Positions 6,999-14,018 of a stretch of DNA of 19,457 nt are shown here, piece by piece. Source of the stretch: Chloroflexota bacterium. Lineage in GTDB: Bacteria; Chloroflexota; Dehalococcoidia; UBA3495. A program made the position numbers and the translations under genes. Positions within the stretch are counted from its first letter, which is position 1. Each line of letters starts with the position of its first letter. A model generated the notes under the pieces. It was not told the DNA's origin. It did no database searches and was given only the letters and a program-made list of their open reading frames with translations. Location of the stretch: contig JADFNR010000038.1 in NCBI GenBank assembly GCA_022563275.1, positions 6,932 through 26,388 of the forward strand. The letters run 5' to 3'.

Positions 6999-7314
6999 GC
7001 AGGTTCCTCAATCACGTACTGATCCAGGATCGGCCAAGGTTTTCCTTGAGCCGATACTCACCACTATTTGTCAGTCCCTAGGTATGCTTCTTGTCGTTGG
7101 CGAACGAAACGAGTAAAGTCATCTTCTCCGCTGCCGAATCATACGCGCTTTGGGGGCAAGGGGTCGGGCGTTCGATTCTCCCCACCCCTTCGGCGTTTTT
7201 ACGCCAATGAAGGTGCGGGACCTGAAGATCTGAAATCCGCCCTTTAATCACTTGAATAAAACTCCGGGACGTACCTCCGGTGCGGCTCGTTGTTTCCACC
7301 AATAAGAGGATGTT
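6999..7314. other. Intergenic region carrying the tRNA-like repeat
   Basis: Between the zinc-ribbon gene and the ferredoxin there is no supported gene. It contains the tRNA-Pro-like fragment at 7148-7189 and, directly after it, a GGCGT-TTTT-ACGCC hairpin at 7192-7205. Both genes are divergent from here, so both promoters must lie in it. I found no clear -35/-10 pair. Confidence 0.5.
7148..7189 (+). repeat. Putative attachment-site repeat, copy 2 (degenerate tRNA-Pro 3' half)
   Basis: Direct repeat of tRNA-Pro 5176-5217 with 38/42 identities. It covers the 3' anticodon region, T arm and 3' acceptor strand, but no 5' half of a tRNA precedes it. One T-stem pair is broken relative to the intact gene. 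It is therefore not a functional tRNA and fits an attR-like scar or partial tRNA duplication. Confidence 0.6.
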
Positions 7315-7563
7315 TTGACATTTGTGATTACGGAACCCTGCATCGGGGTCAAGGACGCGTCCTGCCTGGAAGTTTGTCCGGTGCATTGTATCGGCACCAC
7401 GGACCAAGAGGAGATGTATCACATCGACTCGGAGACGTGCATCAATTGCACCTACTGCGAGCCGGTTTGCCCGGTAAACGCGATATTCGACGAGTTCAAA
7501 GTCCCTTCCGATCAACGTGAGTTCCTCCGAAGGAACCGCGAGTTCTTCAAGAATAATCGCTAG
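7315..7563 (+). CDS. 7Fe ferredoxin ([3Fe-4S][4Fe-4S])
   Basis: 82-residue electron carrier of the bacterial 7Fe type, cytoplasmic. The cysteine pattern matches Azotobacter FdI: C9-x7-C17-x3-C21-P, with C25 in the place of the free cysteine, then C42-x2-C45-x2-C48-x3-C52-P. By analogy C9, C17 and C52 hold the 3Fe cluster, and C21, C42, C45 and C48 the 4Fe cluster. The TTG start is chosen because GAGG at 7306-7309 lies five bases upstream and the protein begins MTFVITEPC as in the family; the nearby ATG at 7310 runs into TGA at once. The C-terminus is short and basic (FLRRNREFFKNNR). Not in an obvious operon, so its redox partner is unknown. Confidence 0.93.
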   Translation: MTFVITEPCIGVKDASCLEVCPVHCIGTTDQEEMYHIDSETCINCTYCEPVCPVNAIFDEFKVPSDQREFLRRNREFFKNNR

Positions 7564-7576
7564 GCCACGCAGTGGC
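7564..7576 (+). terminator. Weak terminator hairpin after ferredoxin
   Basis: GCCAC-GCA-GTGGC begins right after the ferredoxin stop and is followed by GTTTCCTT. A short stem with a weak T tract. Confidence 0.35.
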
Positions 7577-7698
7577 GTTTCCTTCGCGGCCGGGGTTCCT
7601 TTGCTGAGCTCCACTAACTCTTTTCAATTTTGTCATTCCCCTTACGGCGCCACCCGCTCAGGCTCGACTTAGCAGGCCCCACATGAAAGCCTGTTTGT

Positions 7699-10578
7699 AT
7701 GGTGGCGACCGGGAAATTGCTGCTATTTTTGAGGGTTTTCGGGATAACCGGACTGGCGGTTTTGGCCGCCGGTCTGTTCTTGTTCGTGCCCTGGCCCAAC
7801 GGCGTCGCCGCCGACGAGCTGGACTTCGGCGAGAGCGCGGGGGCGATGTCCGGCAGGGGTGAATTTCGGCAGTACGTGCCCCAAGGCGGCCGGTCGATGA
7901 TCGGCAAGATCCCGGTGGGCATCAAGGACCTATCCATCAAGCTCACGGCCACCGCCGACTTGGATATCGAACTCTGGGACGGCGAAGTGTTCGTCGTCGG
8001 CTGGGAGGCCAACGGCGGCCAGGCGCTGATCTACAGCGAAACAGAGACCACCGGTGAGTACAACGGCGTCAAGATCACCTGGAGCGGCTGGAACGGCGTT
8101 GACGGCGATGGGAGCGCGCGGGGCAACGAGTCCATCACCCTCTCCGGAACGACCAAGAACACCTTCTTTATGAAGGTATTCGGCTACCAGGCGGGGACGG
8201 TCGAGGTCAAATATTCCTGGGTGGGCGCCGGCGTCAGAGTCCCGGCCTCCAGCGGCGCAGGAAGTTTCTCCAAGTCCGTTCCTCAGAACGGCCGGGCCGT
8301 GATCGGCACCATCCCAGCAGGGGTCGATGGCCTGCGGATCGACCTTGCCGCTGACAAGGACCTGGATATCGAACTCTGGGACGGAGACAGATTCGTGGTC
8401 GGCTGGCAGGTGAACGGACAGAAATCGCTGATCTACGGCAGCTCTCCGGTCACCGGGCTTTACGGCGGAGTCAGGATATTCTGGAGCGGCTGGGATGGAG
8501 TGGACGGCCGGAAGGGCAACGAGTTCATCCGGATCTCCGGCACCACGCAAAATTCATTCCTGATGAAGGTCTTTGGCTACCAGGAAGGCAACGTCAGCGT
8601 CAACTACAGTTGGGGCTCGGGCCTGGAAAGCGCGGAGCCGGTAAGCACAGCGGCACTGGCCCCGGCCCCTACTCCCGCGCCGACGCCCACGCCCACTCCG
8701 GCACCCTCCCCGACACCCCAGCCGCCGGCGCAGACGGTCAGGACTTGGGTGGGGGGGTTCGATCAGTCGTGGAGCGAAAGGCTCAACTGGCTTCCTCCCG
8801 GCGCGCCATCAGGCGATGATCTGTTCGTGATCGAAGGGAGCCTTTCCGAGACCGAGTCCCCCATCATGTACGCCGATTTCACTCTGACCACCGGTACGAT
8901 CGACATCGGCCCCCATTCCACGCTCAAGGTGGCCGCTGGAGCAACTTTCACCAACAACGGGACTGTCAACGCCAAAGGCGACCTTCTCAACGACGGCAGA
9001 ACGATCAACAAGGGTGTCTATAACAACGAGGCCGTGATCTTTGTTTCCGAAGCGTCCGGCAGTTTCATCAACCGCATGGGCGCCGCGTTGAACAACTCCA
9101 CGGGAGGGTCCAGCGTGGGTGTGATCACCAACGTCTGCGGCGGGACCATCAACGATTCCGGCGCGTTGGGCACGGTCTTACCGGCCCCATGCGTTTGGAG
9201 CGGGGCCGGCGGCAATGACCATTGGTCGGACCCATCCAATTGGGTCAACGGCCTGGTCCCTCCCGAAGATCACCCGGTATTGATCAACGGGGAAGGCGGC
9301 GGGGCCGCCAATGTCATTCTTGATGTTGACCTGGTCATTCAGTCCCGGTCCCTGACCGTGGCGAGCGGCGACACATTAACTATCGGTTCCGGTGGTTCGG
9401 GGGCCGACGCAAACGTGACCCTGTCGATCAAACAACCCGGCGGCGTGCTGACCAATCGTGGCACGGTGGCGGTCTCCAATTTTTCCAGTCTGCGCCGCGA
9501 CCCTATCGCCATCATCGACAACCTAGGCGGCATCATACGCGTCGCCTGCCGGGGATCCGGCCCTTCCGGCGGCGTTACCGGCGCCGCGATGGTGCCGGAC
9601 GCCTGTTTCTGGGACGGGGGCGGTCTTACCAACAACTGGTCCGAAGCGGCCAACTGGGACTCGGACACGCTGCCAACATCCGACGACCCGGTCTTGATCC
9701 GCGATGTCTCAGGGACTGTAACCGTGGTCAACCTGGACGCATCCTTTGACCTCAACGCACAGGGCATCCTCACTGTGGCGGCAGGTCAGACACTGAACGT
9801 TCCGGAGGGCGTTACCCTGCGCATCACCAGTCAATCACCCGGCGGCTCCATCTGGATAATCGGCACCCTCAATATCAATGGCGGCACGCTCCACAACCGC
9901 TACACCGGTCTGATCACCAACACAGGGACCATCATCGTGAACGGCGGTACCCTGAACAATGAGGGCGGTTCTCTGTTTAACCGGGCCGGCGGCAAGATCA
10001 ACATCATCGGAGGCCTGTTCTTCAACGGGGCTGGTGCGGGATTCATCAATTCCGGCTCCGTGGTCATCGATGCCGCTTCGAACTTCTTCCTCGGCGACTA
10101 CGCCACGCTGACCAACAACGGCGCCTTCACCAACGCCGGGCTATTCAACACATCCAGCCGGGCCGGCGATTTCGTGAACCACCAGGGCGGGACCCTGGTT
10201 AATAGCGGCACTTTGAACCAGGGCGGCCTGGGTGTGTTTTCCAACCTGGCGGGCTCCAAGATCACCAATACAGGCCGCATCAACATGTTCGAAAGCATGC
10301 TGGATAACCGCGGGACCATCGAGAACTCGGGGACGATGGAAGTGTTCCACTTCGGCTCATATCAGAACCTGGGGGGGCGGTTAGAAAACTGGTCCGGCGG
10401 CGTTTTCGTGAATGCGGGTTCGGTTTCCAATCTTGAGAACAGCACCATCAACAACTCGGGTTCGATCATCAATAACCGGAACCTGATCAATGCCGGCACG
10501 ATGAACAACCTTTGTGGCGGCACGGTTACCGGCCCGGTGAACGGCAACCAGCCGGTCGGCGTCTGCGCCGTCAATTAG
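7699..10578 (+). CDS. Large secreted modular surface protein (PPC-like domains plus Asn/Gly-rich beta repeats)
   Basis: 959 residues. An N-terminal signal or anchor helix spans about 7-31 (LLLFLRVFGITGLAVLAAG). Two tandem homologous domains follow, at about 55-175 and 189-306, sharing DLDIELWDG, FVVGW, WSGW.GVDG and MKVFGYQ. They resemble pre-peptidase C-terminal (PPC) beta-sandwiches. A Pro/Ala/Thr linker lies at 320-346. The rest consists of three blocks opened by a Trp motif (W.GG...WSE..NW...P) near 350, 498 and 636, followed by Asn/Gly/Thr-rich short repeats (for example ITNTG, LVNSGTL, TINNSG) expected to form a beta helix. Each block closes with a Cys pair: C480/C498, C617/C636 and C939/C956. 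No protease or enzyme motif was seen. Likely an extracellular adhesin or cell-surface protein. No anchor motif at the C-terminus, and only a weak ribosome binding site before ATG 7699. Confidence 0.8.
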   Translation: MVATGKLLLFLRVFGITGLAVLAAGLFLFVPWPNGVAADELDFGESAGAMSGRGEFRQYVPQGGRSMIGKIPVGIKDLSIKLTATADLDIELWDGEVFVVGWEANGGQALIYSETETTGEYNGVKITWSGWNGVDGDGSARGNESITLSGTTKNTFFMKVFGYQAGTVEVKYSWVGAGVRVPASSGAGSFSKSVPQNGRAVIGTIPAGVDGLRIDLAADKDLDIELWDGDRFVVGWQVNGQKSLIYGSSPVTGLYGGVRIFWSGWDGVDGRKGNEFIRISGTTQNSFLMKVFGYQEGNVSVNYSWGSGLESAEPVSTAALAPAPTPAPTPTPTPAPSPTPQPPAQTVRTWVGGFDQSWSERLNWLPPGAPSGDDLFVIEGSLSETESPIMYADFTLTTGTIDIGPHSTLKVAAGATFTNNGTVNAKGDLLNDGRTINKGVYNNEAVIFVSEASGSFINRMGAALNNSTGGSSVGVITNVCGGTINDSGALGTVLPAPCVWSGAGGNDHWSDPSNWVNGLVPPEDHPVLINGEGGGAANVILDVDLVIQSRSLTVASGDTLTIGSGGSGADANVTLSIKQPGGVLTNRGTVAVSNFSSLRRDPIAIIDNLGGIIRVACRGSGPSGGVTGAAMVPDACFWDGGGLTNNWSEAANWDSDTLPTSDDPVLIRDVSGTVTVVNLDASFDLNAQGILTVAAGQTLNVPEGVTLRITSQSPGGSIWIIGTLNINGGTLHNRYTGLITNTGTIIVNGGTLNNEGGSLFNRAGGKINIIGGLFFNGAGAGFINSGSVVIDAASNFFLGDYATLTNNGAFTNAGLFNTSSRAGDFVNHQGGTLVNSGTLNQGGLGVFSNLAGSKITNTGRINMFESMLDNRGTIENSGTMEVFHFGSYQNLGGRLENWSGGVFVNAGSVSNLENSTINNSGSIINNRNLINAGTMNNLCGGTVTGPVNGNQPVGVCAVN

Positions 10579-10654
10579 CTCCGGTAGCTCCGGCGATCGA
10601 GTCCCCTGCTCCCGGCCTCCCTATCTCATCAACCACCACAGGCGTCCCATGCCA

Positions 10655-10682
10655 TTGACTAACCGCGCCCAACGGTTAGAAT
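10655..10682 (+). promoter_or_regulatory. Sigma-70-type promoter with operator-like palindrome
   Basis: TTGACT (10655-10660), a 16-base spacer and TAGAAT (10677-10682) lie upstream of the first SDR gene. CTAACCG at 10659-10665 and CGGTTAG at 10673-10679 form a perfect 7-bp inverted repeat inside the promoter, where a repressor would block polymerase. A third CTAACCG is at 10724-10730, in the predicted leader. Confidence 0.6.
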
Positions 10683-10747
10683 CTTGCCAACTATCTAGGT
10701 TCCCAATGACGCCATTGGACCGGCTAACCGAGCGGCAGGGGGTAAAT

Positions 10748-11500
10748 ATGCGTCTGGAAAATAAAGTCGCCTTCGTGAGCGGCGGGGCCCGGGGCATGGG
10801 CGCCGCCGAGGCCAAACTGTTCGCACGAGAGGGCGCCAAGGTGGTCATCGGGGACGTGCTGGACGAAGACGGGCGCAAGACCGAGGCTGAGATCAACGAA
10901 TTGGGCGGCGAGTGTCTCTTCGTCCACCTGGATGTGAGCAGCGAAGAGAGTTGGACGTCGGCCATCGCGGAGACCGTGACCCGTTTCGGCAAGCTAGACA
11001 TCCTGGTCAACAACGCGGGCGTGGTGTCCAGGCTCATGGTGGAGGACATCAGCGTCGCGGAGTGGGACCGGGTCATGGACATCAACGCCAAGGGTGTGTT
11101 CCTGGGCACCAAGGCCGCCATCCCCGAGATGCGGAAGGCCGGCGGCGGTTCCATCGTCAATATCTCTTCGATCTCGGGCATCGCCGGTCAGGCGTACGTT
11201 TCGGCCGTCTACAACGCATCGAAAGGCGCGGTGCGCATCTTCACCAAGTCAACCGCCATCCAATACGCATCGGAGGGCATCAGGGCGAATTCCATCCACC
11301 CCGGCCCCATCGACACTCCCATGACTGCCGACCGTCTAGGCGACCCGGTGGCGGAGGCGGAGTCCATCGCGCGCATTCCCATCGGCCGGACCGGCAAACC
11401 CGACGACGTGGCCTACGGAGTGCTCTATCTGGCCTCGGACGAATCGTCCTTCGTGACCGGCAGCGAACTGGTTATCGACGGCGGCTACCTAGCGCAATAG
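10748..11500 (+). CDS. Short-chain dehydrogenase/reductase (SDR), classical
   Basis: 250 residues from ATG 10748, with AGGGGG six bases upstream; a longer frame to 10649 would read through the promoter and is rejected. It is a classical NAD(P)-dependent oxidoreductase with a Rossmann fold. Visible motifs: the dinucleotide loop SGGARGMG at 11-18 (Ser in place of the usual Thr), D36 after the second strand, which suggests NAD rather than NADP, NNAG at 88-91, N113, the catalytic serine in NISS (140/141), and Y155-x3-K159. The C-terminus has the usual PGPIDTPM and SSFVTGSELVIDGG. Substrate cannot be told from sequence. It resembles 3-oxoacyl-ACP-reductase/hydroxysteroid-dehydrogenase-type SDRs. 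Followed after 64 bases by a second SDR. Confidence 0.92.
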   Translation: MRLENKVAFVSGGARGMGAAEAKLFAREGAKVVIGDVLDEDGRKTEAEINELGGECLFVHLDVSSEESWTSAIAETVTRFGKLDILVNNAGVVSRLMVEDISVAEWDRVMDINAKGVFLGTKAAIPEMRKAGGGSIVNISSISGIAGQAYVSAVYNASKGAVRIFTKSTAIQYASEGIRANSIHPGPIDTPMTADRLGDPVAEAESIARIPIGRTGKPDDVAYGVLYLASDESSFVTGSELVIDGGYLAQ

Positions 11501-11509
11501 GCGGCTCAG

Positions 11510-11527
11510 GCGGCTCAGCCGCGTTTT
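11510..11527 (+). terminator. Hairpin with T-run between the two SDR genes
   Basis: GCGGC-TCA-GCCGC at 11510-11522 is followed by GTTTT. It could attenuate or end transcription between the SDR genes. The stem is only 5 bp. Confidence 0.4.
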
Positions 11528-11564
11528 CGTGGGGGCAACTAGCTGAAATTGAGGGAGAATAGCC

Positions 11565-12413
11565 GTGCAGCATAAACCGCTTGAGGGAAAGATTGCGATA
11601 GTCACCGGCGCGGCCAGTCCGCGTGGTTTGGGCCGGGCCATGACCGAAGCATTGGTGAAAGCCGGAGCCAGGGTGTCCATGATGGACATCAACCAGAAAT
11701 GGCTGGACGAGACCTCCAACTACATGCGGGAGATCGGCGGCGACGATTGCGTCATGGCCCAGGTGGTCGACGTTTCTTCAATAGGAGAGGCCGAGCGTTC
11801 GATAGAGCGCACCATCGAAGAGCTGGGCGGGCTCCATATACTGGTCAACAACGCGGGCATCGCGCCCCGGAACATGCTCATGGGCGGCGACACCAAGAAC
11901 AACTTCTGGGAGGTGCCCGCCGAGGAGTGGGACCGGGTCGTCGCGGTGAACAGCAGCGGCCCGTTCTACATGACCCGGACGGTGGTGCCCCACATGTTGG
12001 CCCAGGGCTGGGGCCGGATCATCGGCGTCACCACCAGCATGAACACCATGTACCGCGAGGGAGGCATGCCTTACGGCCCCTCCAAAGCAGCCCATGAAGC
12101 CCTGATCGCCATGGCGTCCAGGGAGCTGGAGGGCACCGGGGTCACGGTCAATGTCTTGGTGCCCGGCGGCAGGGCCAACACCGACCTGATCCCCGATGAC
12201 ACCGTTTACGACCGCGATGACATGATCCAACCCGAGGTGATGCAGGGGCCCGTCGTCTGGCTGGCCTCGGAGGCGTCGGACGGCGTTAACGGCCAGCGTA
12301 TCATCGGTTATCACTGGGATGAAGACCTACCCCTGGAAGAACGCCTGGAAAAGGCCGCCGCCCCCGCCGCCTGGCCCCAGTTGGGCGCCCAAGCTATACG
12401 GCTGAACCAGTAG
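11565..12413 (+). CDS. Short-chain dehydrogenase/reductase (SDR), second copy with insertions
   Basis: 282 residues from GTG 11565, with GAGGGAG about nine bases upstream. Motifs: TGAASPRGLG, a dinucleotide loop longer by about two residues than in the first SDR; D38 region MMDIN; NNAG; VNSSGPFYMT; and the active-site YGPSK. There is a short insertion after NNAGIAPRN (GGDTKNNFWEVPAEEW) and an extended C-terminus (HWDEDLPLEERLEK) beyond the usual VDGG end. These make it clearly not a recent duplicate of the upstream SDR. Function is an NAD(P)-dependent alcohol/ketone oxidoreductase; substrate unknown. It may share the promoter at 10655 unless the intervening hairpin ends transcription. Confidence 0.9.
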   Translation: MQHKPLEGKIAIVTGAASPRGLGRAMTEALVKAGARVSMMDINQKWLDETSNYMREIGGDDCVMAQVVDVSSIGEAERSIERTIEELGGLHILVNNAGIAPRNMLMGGDTKNNFWEVPAEEWDRVVAVNSSGPFYMTRTVVPHMLAQGWGRIIGVTTSMNTMYREGGMPYGPSKAAHEALIAMASRELEGTGVTVNVLVPGGRANTDLIPDDTVYDRDDMIQPEVMQGPVVWLASEASDGVNGQRIIGYHWDEDLPLEERLEKAAAPAAWPQLGAQAIRLNQ

Positions 12414-12467
12414 GGAAGCTCCGCTTCACTCAGTCCCTTCTCCCCCGGCGGGACCCTGCCCCGATAC

Positions 12468-12583
12468 TGTCATTCTGAGGAGCGCTCCCGACTGGTCGGG
12501 AAAGAATCTCGTTTTGCGGTGCAGACAGGTTCGACCAGAGCAATGAGACCCCTCTCCCGACTCCGGTCGGGATCGGGGTGACA
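12468..12583. repeat. MITE/REP-like palindromic element
   Basis: A 116-base unit begins TGTCATTCTGAGG and ends GGGGTGACA, so the outer ends are inverted. Inside each half is a small perfect hairpin, TCCCGAC...GTCGGGA, at 12486-12501 and at 12555-12572. GAATCTC and GAGAC mark the inner inverted portions. It sits between the converging ends of the SDR and phosphoesterase genes, where such palindromes are typically tolerated and may act as a bidirectional terminator. Elements starting TGTCATTCTGAG are widespread in bacterial genomes. No second copy was seen in this window. Confidence 0.65.
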
Positions 12584-12645
12584 GGCGGGCGCGGCAGCTA
12601 AATCCAGATGCTAGTTGTTTTAATAGATTTGAGGGAGATTAAACC

Positions 12646-13128
12646 TTAAAGAACCAATATCCGCCCCTGAACCCGTCCCGGTTCCAACTCCAGCAAGCCG
12701 ATTGACGGCACAACTTTGAACCGCCGCTTGCCCGCCGCGCCGGGGTTGAAGAAGGTCAGCCCGCCCCTCTGTTCGTGAAACGCCATGTGGCTGTGCCCGA
12801 ACACCACCACGTCGGACCGTGCGTCCAGATAGGTTGAGAACCCCGCATCGTCCCCTTCCTTGGGCACCTTGACTATGTGGGTGAGATAGATGCGGCAGCC
12901 GCCCAGGTCGACCGTTTCCACCTCGGGAAACTGGGACTCCGGCCCTTCGCGGTCGTTGTTGCCGCGCACCGCCGTCACCGGCGCGATCTCCGATAACTGC
13001 TCGATGATCCGGCCCGTGCCGATATCTCCCGCATGAAGGATGTGCTCCACCCCTTGCAGGAGCGGCGGCACGCGCGGGTCATAGAAACCGTGGGTGTCGG
13101 ATACCACGCCGATCAGCATGACTCCCAT
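12646..13128 (-). CDS. YfcE/MJ0936-like metallophosphoesterase
   Basis: 160 residues of the calcineurin-like phosphoesterase fold. Metal ligands are all present: SDTH with D11 and H13, GD with D35, the GNND block (N57-D59), H84 in LTH, and GHSH with H112 and H114. Family members are small cytoplasmic two-metal phosphodiesterases active on model substrates, with unclear physiological roles. The first Met is at 13128; an in-frame Met at 13119 would give the more usual family start (MLIGVVSDTHG) but is equally short of a well-spaced ribosome binding site. The gene is divergent from the DNA glycosylase, with only 26 bases between the starts. Confidence 0.92.
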   Translation of the reverse strand: MGVMLIGVVSDTHGFYDPRVPPLLQGVEHILHAGDIGTGRIIEQLSEIAPVTAVRGNNDREGPESQFPEVETVDLGGCRIYLTHIVKVPKEGDDAGFSTYLDARSDVVVFGHSHMAFHEQRGGLTFFNPGAAGKRRFKVVPSIGLLELEPGRVQGRILVL

Positions 13129-13142
13129 TATTCCATTTGCGG

Positions 13143-13149
13143 TATATTA
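13143..13149. promoter_or_regulatory. Shared AT core of divergent, probably leaderless, promoters
   Basis: The tract TATATTA reads TATATT (plus, 13143-13148) and TAATAT (minus, 13149-13144). On the plus strand it ends six bases before the glycosylase ATG, so transcription would begin about at the ATG. No Shine-Dalgarno sequence is present there. -35 boxes are weak on both sides. Confidence 0.4.
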
Positions 13150-13154
13150 ACGCC

Positions 13155-13994
13155 ATGCCAGAAGCGCCGGACCTGGAAGTCGTCAAGGATTATCTGAACG
13201 CGAACCTCAAACACGCGGTCGTGGAGTCCTGCAAAATCCTGCGGCCCACGGTGGTGCGGTCTTTGGCGGGGGACGTTACCGGCGACCTGCCCGGCCGGAC
13301 GTTCTTGGACGCCCAGCGGCGGGGCAAATTTCTTACGTTGCGGTTCTCCGGCGGGCGTAGTCTGGTCATAAATCCCATGCTCACCGGGGCGTTGCAACAC
13401 TGCGCCGAAACCGTCCGGGTCCAGAAGAAGACCTGCGTAACTTTCAGCCTGGGCGGGGGGATGGACCTGCGCTACCTGGATGACCGTCAGATGGGCAAGG
13501 TCTACTATATCGACAATGGCGAGGCCGGCGGCGACGCCCAGGATGAGCTGGTTCCCCAGTACACCGGCCTGGGACCGGACGTGCTCTCCGGAATCAGCCT
13601 CGACGAGTTCAAAGCCCGGCTGAAGAAGTTCAACGGCGAGATCAAGGGCGTGCTGACCCGTGGGGCCTTCATATCCGGCATCGGCAACGCCTACTCGGAC
13701 GAGATACTCTTCGCCGCCGGAATATCGCCTTTCAAGAAGTGCCGGGCCCTGAAGCCCGAGGAATTACAGGCGCTTCATACTCAGTGCCGTCAGGTCCTGG
13801 AAGAGGCCACTGAGGTCCTAAGAGAACGCATGGGCAGCGACATCCACAAGAAGGTGCGCGACTTCCTGATGGTGCACAACAAAGGCGGCCAGCCCTGCCC
13901 CAAGTGCGGCGGCAACATCACCCAGTTGAACGCCAACCAACGCATCACCAGTTACTGCCGCCATTGCCAGCCGGGACTGCTGATCCGTAATTGA
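13155..13994 (+). CDS. mutM: Formamidopyrimidine-DNA glycosylase family protein (Fpg/MutM-like)
   Basis: 279 residues. Base-excision-repair glycosylase/AP lyase that removes oxidised purines such as 8-oxoguanine. ATG 13155 is chosen because the catalytic proline must be the second residue (MPEAPDLE, P2 and E3); a longer frame would bury it. K58 in RRGKF, M75 in NPMLTG, the helix-two-turns-helix block GIGNAYSDEIL, and a C-terminal zinc finger (CPKCGG ... YCRHCQPG) with an Arg in NQRITSYC are present. In the intercalation triad the family usually has Met, Arg and Phe; here the segment reads DDRQMGK, so Met113 seems to replace Phe. The substitution and the overall divergence suggest a MutM-like subfamily, so the exact lesion preference is uncertain. 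Confidence 0.9.
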   Translation: MPEAPDLEVVKDYLNANLKHAVVESCKILRPTVVRSLAGDVTGDLPGRTFLDAQRRGKFLTLRFSGGRSLVINPMLTGALQHCAETVRVQKKTCVTFSLGGGMDLRYLDDRQMGKVYYIDNGEAGGDAQDELVPQYTGLGPDVLSGISLDEFKARLKKFNGEIKGVLTRGAFISGIGNAYSDEILFAAGISPFKKCRALKPEELQALHTQCRQVLEEATEVLRERMGSDIHKKVRDFLMVHNKGGQPCPKCGGNITQLNANQRITSYCRHCQPGLLIRN

Positions 13995-14018
13995 CCTGAC
14001 GTTATTCTTTGGACTTTC

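Noticed and set aside
7078..7614. 178-codon minus-strand frame
   Set aside because: It runs antisense through the tRNA-like repeat and the whole ferredoxin gene, and its GRIERPTP segment is antisense tRNA.
9880..10560. Repetitive AAC/GGC-rich DNA that might be taken for a CRISPR or tandem array
   Set aside because: The repetition reflects degenerate Asn/Gly protein repeats within one long coding frame; there are no constant repeats with unique spacers.
10912..11562. 216-codon plus-strand frame
   Set aside because: Alternative frame of the first SDR gene with Arg/His/Gly-rich nonsense composition.
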